Below the pieces are notes generated by a model. It did no database searches, was not told the DNA's origin, and was given only the letters and a program-made list of their open reading frames with translations. A DNA stretch of 64,000 nucleotides from Chryseobacterium candidae (GTDB lineage Bacteria > Bacteroidota > Bacteroidia > Flavobacteriales > Weeksellaceae), in NCBI RefSeq assembly GCF_004916905.1, contig NZ_SDLV01000016.1:62001-126000 (forward strand), in the 5' to 3' direction. Below, piece after piece: positions 8,621 to 18,221 of this stretch (position 1 is its first letter; every line of letters begins with the position of its first letter). Made by a program: the position numbers and the translations under genes.

Positions 8621-9277
8621 TTATTTCAGATAAGGAGTGATCACCTTAGCCCAGATGTTATATCCTTCCGGCTTAAAGTGAAGCATATCTTCCACAAAAA
8701 TATCTTTTCTTACGTTTCCGTCAGCATCTTCCATTGCTTTTGTAACATCAATGAATTCAGCATTGGGTTCTTTTTTCATAAAGGCAGCGATCTTTTTGTT
8801 GGCTATTTTTATTTGAGGCCAGATCACTTCTCTGCTTGGCGAATATTTGATCGAGATATAATCTATTTCAATATCAGGAAATCTCTCACGTATTTTTCTG
8901 TAAAAGCTTTTGAATCGGTTAACGACCACTTTGGCTTTTAGCTGGTGATTATCTGCAAAATCATTTTCGCCACAGTAAATAATGATCTGTTTGGGCTGAT
9001 AAGGAGCTAAAAGGTCATTCGCAAAATCATTAAGATCCGTAAGTCTTGATCCTCCAAACCCTCTGTTGATAATAGTTTTACCCGGGAAATAATCTGCTAC
9101 ATCCGTCCATTTTGTGAATGATGAGCTTCCCAGAAAAAGGATAGCATCCTTTTGAGGCGGATTTTGCTGGTCAAGCTTTTTAAACTCCTGGATGTCTTGC
9201 CAGAACATGGGTTTTTTCTCCTGAGAAAAGGCAATAGCAAAGTACAGCAATAGAAATGCTGATAGAATCTTCTTCAT
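8621..9277 (-). CDS. Secreted SGNH/GDSL-family hydrolase
   Basis: A 218-residue esterase-like protein with a signal peptide (1-18, ending AIAFSQ). The four SGNH blocks are visible: Ser52 in FLGSSSF (block I, with Ser in place of the Asp of GDS), Gly75 in GFGGS, Asn105 in GENDF, and Asp197/His200 in DMLHFKP. It probably removes acyl or acetyl groups from lipids or carbohydrates in the periplasm or outside the cell; the substrate cannot be read from sequence. Its last codons approach the shared terminator. Confidence 0.87.
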   Translation of the reverse strand: MKKILSAFLLLYFAIAFSQEKKPMFWQDIQEFKKLDQQNPPQKDAILFLGSSSFTKWTDVADYFPGKTIINRGFGGSRLTDLNDFANDLLAPYQPKQIIIYCGENDFADNHQLKAKVVVNRFKSFYRKIRERFPDIEIDYISIKYSPSREVIWPQIKIANKKIAAFMKKEPNAEFIDVTKAMEDADGNVRKDIFVEDMLHFKPEGYNIWAKVITPYLK

Positions 9278-9311
9278 TATATTCAGTTTTAAATTTAACT
9301 ATAAAAGTAAT

Positions 9312-9338
9312 AAAAAAACTCCCGATTAACGGGAGTTT
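9312..9338 (-). terminator. Terminator after lipoprotein gene
   Basis: The hairpin AAACTCCCG/CGGGAGTTT, loop ATTAA, has a run of A on its left side that reads as U on the minus-strand transcript. It lies 6 bp past the lipoprotein stop. Confidence 0.8.
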
Positions 9339-9343
9339 ATAAT

Positions 9344-9805
9344 TTATCTTTCGTAGGTAATATAAGGAATGTCGGGAATTTTATCTCCGTCCATATCAAA
9401 TAGTCCTGACTGCTGAGCCATTTTTAAATTTTTGCCTGTCAATACATCTATTCTGTAATTGACCGTACCCTCATCATCAAGTTTAATTCCAATAACTTTT
9501 GAGTCAGCATCATAAGTGTATCTTCCCTCACTTTTCTGATCCATTTGACAGTCTGCACCTGTTCCTGTATATGCTGTATAGCTCACATAATAATCTGTTC
9601 TGAAGAAAAGAGTATTTTTGGTTGCACATCCGGTGTTTGGATACATTTGAAGCACTGTTTTATTATCTTTTCCGGAAATAATTTCTCTTTTAACTTCCTT
9701 CCAGTCTCCCTTCATGATTTCCATATCATAAGCTTCAAGATTGTCATCTTTACAAGAAGTAAGCGCCAGGGCAGAAAAGGCAAATAAAAGTAGCTGTTTT
9801 TTCAT
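9344..9805 (-). CDS. Lipocalin-like surface lipoprotein
   Basis: The ATG at 9805 is preferred over the GTG two codons upstream because a -7 promoter box overlaps that GTG. The 153-residue product has a lipobox ending LTSC (Cys18), followed by KDD, which matches the Bacteroidetes lipoprotein export signal (Lys plus two acids), so it is probably surface exposed. The rest resembles the small lipocalin-like domains of Bacteroidetes lipoproteins, with a core around GDWKEV (33-38) and GRYTYDADSKVI. Ligand unknown. The tail DMDGDKIPDIPY looks like a calcium-binding Asp loop. Confidence 0.7.
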   Translation of the reverse strand: MKKQLLLFAFSALALTSCKDDNLEAYDMEIMKGDWKEVKREIISGKDNKTVLQMYPNTGCATKNTLFFRTDYYVSYTAYTGTGADCQMDQKSEGRYTYDADSKVIGIKLDDEGTVNYRIDVLTGKNLKMAQQSGLFDMDGDKIPDIPYITYER

Positions 9806-9810
9806 TTTCA

Positions 9811-9818
9811 CAAATTTA
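9811..9818 (-). promoter_or_regulatory. Bacteroidetes -7 box, near-leaderless
   Basis: On the minus strand it reads TAAATTTG, ending 5 nt before the lipoprotein ATG. The predicted transcript has almost no leader. Confidence 0.65.
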
Positions 9819-10111
9819 AGAATATGCTAAAATATAAATAAATTTGAAATATCTGTAATGAAATAGTGAATTTTTAAACGAATGTTTGTAAATTAAATAA
9901 TTTTGAGAATAAAATCAGTATTTTCGAGCAGATAAATTCCTTTTAAAAATAAAAAATTGATTTAAAGACAAAAGATATTATCCCTTTATCTAACATCAAA
10001 AGAAGCGGACAAAAGCCCGCTTCCTATACAATTAAAAGCCACTCCGGCTTCAGTCAGAATGTAAAATACTAAACCTTAAACTTAGAATTTTAAACCTTAA
10101 ACTTTAAATTC
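9819..10111. other. Intergenic stretch with hairpin and AAACCTTAAACTT repeats
   Basis: No gene is visible. It holds a hairpin GAAGCGG/CCGCTTC (10002-10023), which probably terminates the alcohol dehydrogenase transcript. It also has two direct copies of TTAAACCTTAAACTT-like sequence (10072-10108). A related unit occurs near 39510. Confidence 0.5.
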
Positions 10112-11275
10112 CTAGTAGCTCATTTCTACAATCTTATACGCGTCCTGCGGAGTCAGTTTTTTATATTCTCCAAGGCCAAGCCAGTTTCTATCCGTAAAAG
10201 CTTTTTCAACTTTTTCAGCAGTTCCTTTAAAGTCCTCCGTATATTCGGAAAGTCTGGTTTTGATGTGAAGACTGTGGAAGAATTCTTCCAGTTTTTTAAT
10301 ACCCAGTTCAGCTTTCTCTTCTACAGTTCCTTCTTTGATTCCCCAGACTCTTTCAGCGTACTGAGCCAGTTTTCCTTTTTTATCTTCGAAATTGTAACGG
10401 TAATGAGAAGGTGCAATAATTGCCAGGGTTCTTGCATGATCAATACCGAAATATGCTGTCAGCTCGTGTCCCATAGCATGTACTGCCCAGTCTGTAATCA
10501 CTCCTTTCTGGATCAGTCCGTTCAAAGCCATTGTACAGCACCACATAAAGTTTCCGGCAGCATCATAGTTGAAATCATCAGCCAGTACTTTAGGAGCGGT
10601 TTCCTGTAGACTGATCAGAATGCTTTCTGCAATTCTTTCCTGAAGGTCCGCAGAAGAAGGAGCCGTCATATATTGCTCTAAAACGTGAGTATAGGCATCT
10701 GTGATTCCGTTCACGATTTGATTTTTCGGAATAGATCTGATCACTTCCGGATCCAGTACAGAAAACTGCGGGAAAAGCCCGGGTCCTCCTGAAGATAATT
10801 TCTCATTGGTTTCTCTTCTGGAAATAACGTAACCTGAATTCATTTCCGAACCTGTTGCAGGCAGTGTTAAAATACTTCCGAAAGGCATTCCCTGTCCTTC
10901 AAATGTTCTTACCGACTTTCTCAGGATCTCCCACGGTTCACCATCATAATTGGCTGCTGCAGAAAGAAATTTTGTGCCGTCAATTACAGATCCGCCCCCT
11001 ACAGCAAGAAGGTAAGTGATGTTTTTTTCTTTGATAAAGCTTAGGGCATTGATCAGAATTTCATATTCAGGATTGGCAGGAACTCCACCAAATTCATATA
11101 AATCATGGTCTTTCAACGCCTCTTTTACCTGATCGTAAACACCATTGTTTTTGATGCTTCCACCGCCGTAAATCATTAATATTCTCGCGTCTTTGGGGAT
11201 TTCTTTGGAGATTTTAGCGATTTCGCCTTTTCCAAAAAGTATTTTTGTAGGATTTTTAAACTCGAAATTAAGCAT
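10112..11275 (-). CDS. Iron-containing alcohol dehydrogenase (YqhD/BDH type)
   Basis: Reduces aldehydes to alcohols, probably with NADPH. The 387 residues match the group III metal-dependent dehydrogenases. The nucleotide-binding GGGS is at 93-96 and a second glycine motif (YGGGSIK) is at 36-42, near the N-terminus as in YqhD. The metal ligands fit Asp193, His197, His266 and His280 (ITDAYTHVLEQY, WAVHAMGHEL, GIDHAR), spaced as in YqhD. It is monocistronic, with its own promoter box 22 nt upstream. A role in detoxifying short aldehydes is likely but inferred. Confidence 0.93.
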   Translation of the reverse strand: MLNFEFKNPTKILFGKGEIAKISKEIPKDARILMIYGGGSIKNNGVYDQVKEALKDHDLYEFGGVPANPEYEILINALSFIKEKNITYLLAVGGGSVIDGTKFLSAAANYDGEPWEILRKSVRTFEGQGMPFGSILTLPATGSEMNSGYVISRRETNEKLSSGGPGLFPQFSVLDPEVIRSIPKNQIVNGITDAYTHVLEQYMTAPSSADLQERIAESILISLQETAPKVLADDFNYDAAGNFMWCCTMALNGLIQKGVITDWAVHAMGHELTAYFGIDHARTLAIIAPSHYRYNFEDKKGKLAQYAERVWGIKEGTVEEKAELGIKKLEEFFHSLHIKTRLSEYTEDFKGTAEKVEKAFTDRNWLGLGEYKKLTPQDAYKIVEMSY

Positions 11276-11296
11276 TATTCTAAATTTATTTTAAGC

Positions 11297-11304
11297 CAAA
11301 TTTA
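11297..11304 (-). promoter_or_regulatory. Bacteroidetes -7 box for alcohol dehydrogenase
   Basis: Reads TAAATTTG on the minus strand, 21 nt before the ATG. Confidence 0.6.
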
Positions 11305-11503
11305 CGGAATGAAAAAAGAAAAGTGAGTTAATAAAATTTTAAAATTGCTATCATTCAGTTTTATGAAAGCTATTGAGGCAAGCAGCCCTTTTGTTTTTAG
11401 ATGATAACTTTTCAAATCCAAAATAGATGAGTTCTAAGAATAAAGTATCTTCCCTTAATTCCCTTTATCAGCCTAAAAAGCTTACTATTTTCCAAAAAAG
11501 CGG

Positions 11504-12109
11504 TTACAGAGAAGTACAGTTTTCATCTTTCGCATATACTCCATTCCTTTTCGCTTCCAGCTTTCCGGTTCTTCTGTTGATTGTAACTAAAAAAGACTCT
11601 TTCACAGCCGGACAGCCCTTAGACTGCATAAGATACATAGAAAAATGACGGTTGTCCATTTTATAAGCTCCGGTAAAACGGTTGCTTGTATCTACCGAAT
11701 AACCATACGTTTTGGCCAGTAAAATCGCTTCAGGAAGATTATCAACAGTTCCTATAAAATCTCTCAGCTGTTGTTCACTGGAAAAATAAACAGCCCTTTC
11801 GTTTTTACACGCAAGAATGTATGAAAAACAATTGTTCCCGATGCATTTCTGGAAAAAACCTCTTTCAGGAACAGGTTCATTGATCGTCATAAAATCAGGA
11901 GCCTGGCTTTCGTAGATAACTGCTTTTTCATAATCCATATCATTGCTGAGAACGCGCCAGTAAGCATAATCTTTATCAGGAACTATGAAAGGATAGAGGT
12001 ATTCTGCGGTATCAAGGATATCAGGAATTTTTTTATAATCATCGGGAACCTTGATCTGGCTGTAAAGCAGATTAGAGAGAATCAGGGAAAATGCGATGAT
12101 TACTTTCAT
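11504..12109 (-). CDS. Secreted protein of unknown function
   Basis: The 201-residue product begins with a signal peptide (MKVIIAFSLILSNLLYSQ). The mature part has paired cysteines (KCIGNNCF, residues 88-95; later KGCPA and ENCTS) that may form disulfides. I recognise no family. It has its own promoter box. It might form a small secreted-protein group with the lipoprotein gene upstream, but that is not supported by spacing. Confidence 0.6.
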   Translation of the reverse strand: MKVIIAFSLILSNLLYSQIKVPDDYKKIPDILDTAEYLYPFIVPDKDYAYWRVLSNDMDYEKAVIYESQAPDFMTINEPVPERGFFQKCIGNNCFSYILACKNERAVYFSSEQQLRDFIGTVDNLPEAILLAKTYGYSVDTSNRFTGAYKMDNRHFSMYLMQSKGCPAVKESFLVTINRRTGKLEAKRNGVYAKDENCTSL

Positions 12110-12128
12110 AGAGAATGTGTTGTCTGTA

Positions 12129-12136
12129 CAAATTTA
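12129..12136 (-). promoter_or_regulatory. Bacteroidetes -7 box
   Basis: TAAATTTG on the minus strand, 19 nt before the secreted protein ATG. Confidence 0.55.
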
Positions 12137-12146
12137 AGAAAGAGAA

Positions 12147-12551
12147 TTATTCCAATACAATTTTATAATATCCTTTTTCAGCAGTTACATCAATATCTAT
12201 ACCTGTAAACGTTAATTTATTGATTTGATAGCCATCACACCCTCCATTAAATTCTGATGACTGAATTGAAAAATCCAGGTCTTTAATATTAGAAAAGAAT
12301 TTATACTTTTTTGTTCCATTATAAGCCCCTACGTTTTCTAAAAGGACTCTATTATCGGATGTTTTGGATAATTGCACACTGGCATTATTTTCATCCTGAA
12401 TAGAATAAGTTGTTAATGTTCCATTGGTGATAAGATTTTCATTATTGGAATTGACGAACTCAAAAATGATGGGTAATGGTGCATTGTAACAATCTTTTTC
12501 ACAAGAGATGAATAGAAGGGTAATGAGTAAGAAAGTCAATATTTTTTTCAT
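12147..12551 (-). CDS. Small lipoprotein of unknown function
   Basis: 134 residues with a type II signal peptide; the lipobox ends FISC (Cys17), followed by EKD. The mature part is beta-rich, and two further Cys (21 and about 104, in GGCDGY) could pair. It reads toward the neighbouring secreted-protein gene with a gap of 37 bp, so the two could be co-transcribed, although the downstream gene has its own promoter box. No family recognised. Confidence 0.6.
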   Translation of the reverse strand: MKKILTFLLITLLFISCEKDCYNAPLPIIFEFVNSNNENLITNGTLTTYSIQDENNASVQLSKTSDNRVLLENVGAYNGTKKYKFFSNIKDLDFSIQSSEFNGGCDGYQINKLTFTGIDIDVTAEKGYYKIVLE

Positions 12552-12661
12552 GGATTACAGATGATGTATAGAGTAAATTTACTATTATTTTTTTGCATTT
12601 TGCCCTCAATTTTTGTCATTTGTCAATTAAATTAATTTTAAAATCGCTTACATTTGTTACT

Positions 12662-15196
12662 ATGATACATGACCAACGCGCAGAAAAATTCAGGCAGATC
12701 GTGGAAAATAAGTTCCAGATCTACAATTCATTATTTATGAGCCTGCCTTATGATAAAATGACGAATATCGGAATGCTGCTTCCGTTTCTCTATGAAGAAA
12801 GCAGAACCGGCTATGAAGCAGGAAAAACTCCTGAAAATATCGTCGAAGAATTTTTTAAAAACCATACCGATCTTCAGAACGAAGAGCAGAAACTTGAACT
12901 GCTTTTCAAGATCATCCAGTATATAGAAAGACAGGTTGTTTTGTTCGATAGTATTGAGGATGCTGCATTTCCCAACCTTCATTCTGAAAGTGATAACGGT
13001 ACGGTAACCAATCTCTTTGAACGTTCTTTTCAGGATCATAAAATTGAAAAAGTACGCGAAAAATTGAAAGATTTTAGCGTTAAGGTTGTATTTACTGCGC
13101 ATCCTACTCAGTTTTATCCAAGTTCGGTACAGAGAATTATTCAGGATTTGAGAGGGGCTATTACCCATGATTCGGTGACTCAGATTGATACGCTTCTGCA
13201 GCAGCTGGGGAAAACTCCTTTTGTCAACAAAGAAAAACCGACTCCAATAGATGAGGCACTGAGCATTATTTCTTATCTGAGATATGTATATTATGATACC
13301 ATTGGCGAACTGTTTACGAAGATCAAAAAGACTTTCGGGAACGGTCATTTTCACCTTCATGAAGATATTATCCAGCTTGGTTTCTGGCCGGGAGGTGACA
13401 GAGACGGAAATCCTTTTGTAACAGCAGAGGTAACGAAAAGAGTAGCGGAAGAACTTCGTTCTGCTATTCTGAAATCATACTACAGCCACTTAAAATTTAT
13501 CAGGAGAAGATTGAGTTTCAGAGGCGTTTCCGAAGTGTTAACCCAATTAAGCGAAGAGCTGTATGCTGCCATTTTTGATGGAAAAGACATTAAAGCAGAA
13601 GATATTTTAAAGAAAGCAGCCGAAGCAGAAAAAATACTGACCAACGAACATAACTCTTTGTTTTTAGATCTTTTGATTAATTTCAGAGACCGTGTGATGA
13701 TCTTCGGTACTCACTTTGCAACCTTGGATATCCGTCAGGACAGCAGAATTCACCAGAAAGTTATTGATGAGGTGTATGCAAAAGTATATGGAAATGAAGA
13801 GGCTGATTACGAGAAGAAATTCAATAAGCTGATTCAGATTTCTGAAAAAATAAATGCAGATGATTTCGAAGACATTGTAAAAGATACTTTGTTAACGGTT
13901 TCTCAGGTTTCAGAAATTCAGGATCTGAATGGATTACGAGGCATGAACCGCTATATTATTTCCAATTCTGATGCCGTAAAAGACGTGATGAACGTATATG
14001 CCTTCTTTAAAATCTGCGGTTATAAAGATGAAGAGATCAATATGGATATTGTTCCGCTTTTTGAAACCATGGAAGGGCTTGCCAATGCAGAAAATGTAAT
14101 GAATGAGCTGTATCATAATCCAGTCTACAAAAAGCATCTTGAGAAAAGAGGAAACCAGCAGACGATTATGCTTGGATTCTCAGATGGAACCAAAGACGGA
14201 GGATATTTAAAAGCCAACTGGGAAATCTATAAAGCCAAAGAAGTACTCACAAAACTTTCGGAACAGAATAATATTAAAGTTGTTTTCTTTGATGGCAGGG
14301 GAGGCCCGCCGGCAAGAGGAGGTGGAAAAACCCACGATTTCTATGCTTCCCAGGGAAAAACGATTGCCAATAATAAGATTGAATTAACCATTCAGGGGCA
14401 GACGATTACCAGTATTTTCGGAAACAAGGAGCAGGCAAAATACAACTTTGAACAGCTTCTGACAGCAGGTGTTGAAAATGATGTATTTAAAAATTCAAAA
14501 AAAGAACTTACAGAAAAGGAAAGAGCTTTGATTATAGAGCTTGCAGATATCAGCTATAAAAAATATTCGGATCTGAAAGCGCATCCCATGTTTGTGCCTT
14601 ACCTTCAGGAAATGAGTACGCTTGAATATTACGGAAAAACGAATATCGGAAGCCGCCCTTCAAAAAGAGGAAACGGAAGCGAGCTTAAATTTGAAGATCT
14701 GAGAGCCATCCCGTTTGTAGGCTCATGGTCACAATTAAAACAGAATGTACCGGGATTTTTCGGTTTTGGATATGCGATGCAAAAGATGAAAGAGCAGGGC
14801 AGATTTGAAGAGGTAAGAGAACTGTACAAAGGTTCGGATTTCTTTAAAACTTTAGTTTTGAACTCCATGATGAGTATGAACAAGTCTTACTTCCCATTGA
14901 CTTATTATATTAAAAATAACCCGAAATTTGGAGCATTCTGGAATATTCTTTTCGATGAATACGAGCTTTCCAGAGATATTATGTTGGAGCTGACAGGATT
15001 TAAAATGCTTCAGGAAGAAGATCCTTTATCCAGAAAATCTGTGAAGATCCGTGAGAAGATTGTGCTTCCGCTGTTAAGTATCCAGCAGTATGCTTTGATG
15101 AAAATTCAGAAAGGAGAAGGGAACAAAGAAGCTTACGAAAAGCTGGTGACGCGTTCATTATTCGGAAATATTAATGCCAGTAGGAATTCTGCATAA
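12662..15196 (+). CDS. ppc: Phosphoenolpyruvate carboxylase
   Basis: Adds bicarbonate to PEP to give oxaloacetate, replenishing the TCA cycle. I start it at the ATG at 12662 (844 residues); a longer frame opens at a TTG but adds a non-conserved tail. Catalytic motifs are intact: FTAHPTQ with His147, FWPGGDRDGNP (241-251), FDGRGGPPARGGGKTH (543-558) with the mobile glycine loop, and GSRPSKRG further on. The C-terminus ends RNSA instead of the usual RNTG, a small change at a position that contributes to the active site in other PEPCs. Own transcription unit. Confidence 0.96.
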   Translation: MIHDQRAEKFRQIVENKFQIYNSLFMSLPYDKMTNIGMLLPFLYEESRTGYEAGKTPENIVEEFFKNHTDLQNEEQKLELLFKIIQYIERQVVLFDSIEDAAFPNLHSESDNGTVTNLFERSFQDHKIEKVREKLKDFSVKVVFTAHPTQFYPSSVQRIIQDLRGAITHDSVTQIDTLLQQLGKTPFVNKEKPTPIDEALSIISYLRYVYYDTIGELFTKIKKTFGNGHFHLHEDIIQLGFWPGGDRDGNPFVTAEVTKRVAEELRSAILKSYYSHLKFIRRRLSFRGVSEVLTQLSEELYAAIFDGKDIKAEDILKKAAEAEKILTNEHNSLFLDLLINFRDRVMIFGTHFATLDIRQDSRIHQKVIDEVYAKVYGNEEADYEKKFNKLIQISEKINADDFEDIVKDTLLTVSQVSEIQDLNGLRGMNRYIISNSDAVKDVMNVYAFFKICGYKDEEINMDIVPLFETMEGLANAENVMNELYHNPVYKKHLEKRGNQQTIMLGFSDGTKDGGYLKANWEIYKAKEVLTKLSEQNNIKVVFFDGRGGPPARGGGKTHDFYASQGKTIANNKIELTIQGQTITSIFGNKEQAKYNFEQLLTAGVENDVFKNSKKELTEKERALIIELADISYKKYSDLKAHPMFVPYLQEMSTLEYYGKTNIGSRPSKRGNGSELKFEDLRAIPFVGSWSQLKQNVPGFFGFGYAMQKMKEQGRFEEVRELYKGSDFFKTLVLNSMMSMNKSYFPLTYYIKNNPKFGAFWNILFDEYELSRDIMLELTGFKMLQEEDPLSRKSVKIREKIVLPLLSIQQYALMKIQKGEGNKEAYEKLVTRSLFGNINASRNSA

Positions 15197-15225
15197 GTTA
15201 TTACGAAAGTAATAGGATATCAATA

Positions 15226-15273
15226 GGAATGGGTTATAATCCTGAGCGTAGTAGAAGGATGCCCATTCTTTTT
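15226..15273 (+). terminator. Terminator after ppc
   Basis: An outer stem GAATGGG/CCCATTC and an inner ATCCT/AGGAT are followed by a run of T. The loop CCTGAGCGTAGTAGAAGGAT is reminiscent of the CCTGAGCCTGTCGAAGGG repeat at 42735-42752. Confidence 0.7.
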
Positions 15274-15405
15274 TTATTAACCAATCCTCCGGCTTCAGCC
15301 AAAACATAGGATATACAGTTTGAGAAAAAATAGTTTTCACACATTCAACAGATCAAATAAAATATAGAATCTGTTCAATCTGTTGGATGTGCAGGAGACA
15401 AATAA

Positions 15406-17007
15406 TTATTCCTTTAAGAATTTTTCATAGAAAACCTTATCCTTCGTCTGAATTTTCAGATAATAGGTTCCTTTTGCAAAATCTTCCACTTTTATAGATT
15501 TCTGCTGGTTGCTTTTTCTGATTAATCTTCCCAGATTATCATATATTTCCAGGGACTGAACTTCTTGTTCTGATGCTACATTAAGAATGTTTTTTGCAGG
15601 ATTCGGAAAGATAGAATACGTTTCTTTTTTTACAATTTCAGATGTATTCAGAACAAGATTGTATAAGCTTCCGAAATTAAGGATTCCAAATCCCATCTGA
15701 TCCGAATGGGCAGGATAAAGTGATGCCGTCTGTCTCAGCTTTGTTCTCATCTGCTCTCTGTTCATCGCTGGAAACGCCTGGATAAGACATGCAACACCGC
15801 CGGCAGCAATAGGAGTCGCAATTGAAGTTCCATTCACAATTAAGGTAGCATTATCATAAACGGTTGTCGTACCGGTTCCCTGGGTACTTCCGTCCGGTTT
15901 TACCACCCCGAGAGCATTAGGCCCGAAAGAAGAAAACCCTGAAGCATTTCCGGCAGAATCTACAGATCCGATAGAAAATACTTTAGCATTATCAGCGGGT
16001 GTCATAAGGTAATGCCACGGCTGTTGTCCCGAGTTACCGGCAGCGGCAAGAACAAAAATACCTTTTTCAGCAGCAATGCCTGCTCCGCGGGCAATAAAGG
16101 AGGTATTGCCATCCATATTGGCATACGTATAATTGTAACGGCTTTCGTCAAAAATATTGTAACCCAATGATGAAGTAATGATTTCAACTCCTTTTCTGTC
16201 TGCTTCCTCAGCCGCCTCAATCCAGTATAGCTCTTCTTCGGGAATCTCTACGGTAGCATTTTCACTGCGGTAAAGGTAAAAATCAGCATCAGGTGCAGCT
16301 CCTGCAAAAACGTCTTGAAGATATCCGCCAATAACACCTAACACAACGGAACCATGAGTACTGAGAGCCGTATTATAAATATCTGCGGTTTTGGTAACAA
16401 AATCATAAGAAGCTTTGATATGATTATTCGTCCATAATCTTGTAAAGGCAGCTCCTGTATTCACAGTTGGGAATCCTGCATCAATTACCGCTATGGAAAC
16501 TCCTGTTCCCGTATAACCTGCCAGATGAAGCGGCCGGATATTCACCTGGTCTATTTGTCCTGCCCCTGATCCATAATTGAAGTTGGTAAGTGTTTTATTG
16601 ATACTGGCATCGTCTTTCCATTTTCCTGATGATGTTTTCACGGTAGTAGAAGTGTTTCTGGCAAAACTTTCAACAGAGGAAACATAAGATTGGGCCTGTA
16701 ATAACGTTTTTTGCGCCGGAGTGGCATTTACAGCTGCTCCATTAAGCCATTTTGAGTAATCCTTAACAACAAATCCCAAATTTTGAAGATTCTGAAGGTA
16801 AGACTGTTCAATAGGAGCATCCTGATCATTAAGCGGTATTCCCAGCATTGTACGTCTGTTGAGTGATTTCTGGCTGAGCTCTGACAGCGGATTGGCATAA
16901 AAAGCAGCTTTATTAGGCTTATCCGTAAAGTAAACAAAAACAAGCTCCGTTTGTGCAGAAACGGTTAGGTAACCTGTTAGGAAACAAAAGAGTAAAAGTT
17001 TTTTCAT
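15406..17007 (-). CDS. Subtilisin-family protease with type IX sorting domain
   Basis: A 533-residue secreted serine protease. Signal peptide 1-18. The S8 catalytic triad is Asp176 (VIDAGF), His218 (THGSVV) and Ser395 (NGTSIATP), with the oxyanion Asn325 in AAGNSG. Residues 20-145 are a propeptide-like region. The last 75 residues are a type A Por secretion sorting domain, starting at FPNP (467-470) and ending with a GTYYLKI strand. This directs export through the type IX system and attachment or release at the surface. Role in nutrient acquisition is inferred. Divergent from the DegT aminotransferase gene. Confidence 0.95.
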   Translation of the reverse strand: MKKLLLFCFLTGYLTVSAQTELVFVYFTDKPNKAAFYANPLSELSQKSLNRRTMLGIPLNDQDAPIEQSYLQNLQNLGFVVKDYSKWLNGAAVNATPAQKTLLQAQSYVSSVESFARNTSTTVKTSSGKWKDDASINKTLTNFNYGSGAGQIDQVNIRPLHLAGYTGTGVSIAVIDAGFPTVNTGAAFTRLWTNNHIKASYDFVTKTADIYNTALSTHGSVVLGVIGGYLQDVFAGAAPDADFYLYRSENATVEIPEEELYWIEAAEEADRKGVEIITSSLGYNIFDESRYNYTYANMDGNTSFIARGAGIAAEKGIFVLAAAGNSGQQPWHYLMTPADNAKVFSIGSVDSAGNASGFSSFGPNALGVVKPDGSTQGTGTTTVYDNATLIVNGTSIATPIAAGGVACLIQAFPAMNREQMRTKLRQTASLYPAHSDQMGFGILNFGSLYNLVLNTSEIVKKETYSIFPNPAKNILNVASEQEVQSLEIYDNLGRLIRKSNQQKSIKVEDFAKGTYYLKIQTKDKVFYEKFLKE

Positions 17008-17096
17008 AAAATTTATTTGTATAAAGATAAAAACAAAATCAATAAAATTTTTGATAGGATTTTAAATTCCTTATTTTTACAGAAATATTTTAGTAT

Positions 17097-18221
17097 ATGA
17101 AAAAAATTCAGATGGTTGATTTGCAAAGTCAGTATTACAAAATAAAGAATGATGTAGACAATGCAGTTTTGAATGTAATGGATTCTGCGGCATTTATTAA
17201 CGGTCCTGAAGTAAAGTCTTTCCAGAATGAATTGGAGTCTTATCTAGACGTAAAACATGTGATTCCGTGTGCCAATGGTACAGATGCATTACAGATTGCC
17301 CTGATGGGGTTGGATCTGAAAGAAGGAGACGAAATTATCACGGCTGATTTTACTTTTGCTGCAACAGTGGAGGTAATTCATCTGCTTAAATTAAAGTCTG
17401 TACTGGTAGATGTAGATTATGATACATTCACAATTTCTACTGAACAGATTAAAAAAGCAATTACGCCCAGAACAAAAGCGATTATTCCGGTACATATTTT
17501 CGGACAGTGTGCCAATATGGAAGAAATTTTAAAAATTGCTGAAGAGCACAATTTATATGTTATTGAAGATAATGCCCAGGCAATCGGTTCAGAATATACA
17601 TTTTCCGATGGAACGGTAAAACAGGCAGGAACAATGTCTACTGTGGGAACCACTTCTTTCTTCCCTTCAAAAAACCTGGGATGCTACGGAGACGGAGGGG
17701 CTATTTTTACCAATAATGATGAATTAGCTCACCGTTTAAGAGGAATTGTAAACCACGGAATGTACGAGAGATATTACCATGATGAGGTGGGGGTAAACTC
17801 ACGTTTGGACAGCATTCAGGCAGCGGTTTTAAGAAAAAAACTTCCTCACCTTGATTCTTATAACGAGGCAAGAAGAAAAGCAGCAGATTTCTACGATGAA
17901 GCTTTCGAAGGAAACCAGAATATCCTGACTCCCAAAAGAGCCGAGAACTCTACTCATGTATTCCACCAGTATACATTAAGAATTCTGAATGGAAAACGTA
18001 ATGAGCTTCAGAAGTTTTTATCGGAAAAAGATATTCCTGCAATGATTTACTATCCTGTGGCGTTGAGAAAACAAAAAGCATACTTCCAGGAAAGTGATGC
18101 TGCAGATTTTGTGAATACTGATAAGCTTTTGGATCAGGTAATTTCTTTACCGATGCATACAGAATTAGACGAAGAGCAGCTGAAATATATTACGGATGCA
18201 GTCCTTGAGTTTATGAAATAA
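17097..18221 (+). CDS. DegT/DnrJ/EryC1-family sugar aminotransferase
   Basis: A PLP-dependent enzyme of 374 residues that aminates keto-sugar nucleotides. The PLP-forming Lys192 sits in FFPSKNLGCYGDGG, Asp158 in EDNAQ holds the pyridine nitrogen, and the ANGTDAL (59-65) loop binds phosphate. It begins a run of four same-strand genes with short gaps (membrane protein, galE, then the cytidylyltransferase-like gene 144 bp on), so a role in making an amino-sugar for a surface polysaccharide is likely. The exact sugar is unknown. Confidence 0.93.
   Translation: MKKIQMVDLQSQYYKIKNDVDNAVLNVMDSAAFINGPEVKSFQNELESYLDVKHVIPCANGTDALQIALMGLDLKEGDEIITADFTFAATVEVIHLLKLKSVLVDVDYDTFTISTEQIKKAITPRTKAIIPVHIFGQCANMEEILKIAEEHNLYVIEDNAQAIGSEYTFSDGTVKQAGTMSTVGTTSFFPSKNLGCYGDGGAIFTNNDELAHRLRGIVNHGMYERYYHDEVGVNSRLDSIQAAVLRKKLPHLDSYNEARRKAADFYDEAFEGNQNILTPKRAENSTHVFHQYTLRILNGKRNELQKFLSEKDIPAMIYYPVALRKQKAYFQESDAADFVNTDKLLDQVISLPMHTELDEEQLKYITDAVLEFMK

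Noticed and set aside
11427..11648. Small plus-strand frame opposite the secreted-protein gene
   Set aside because: It overlaps a minus-strand gene with signal peptide and promoter box; its own composition is poor.
12593..12661. Extra 23 codons at the 5' end of ppc from a TTG
   Set aside because: The added residues are not like PEPC, and the ATG at 12662 gives the normal start and length.
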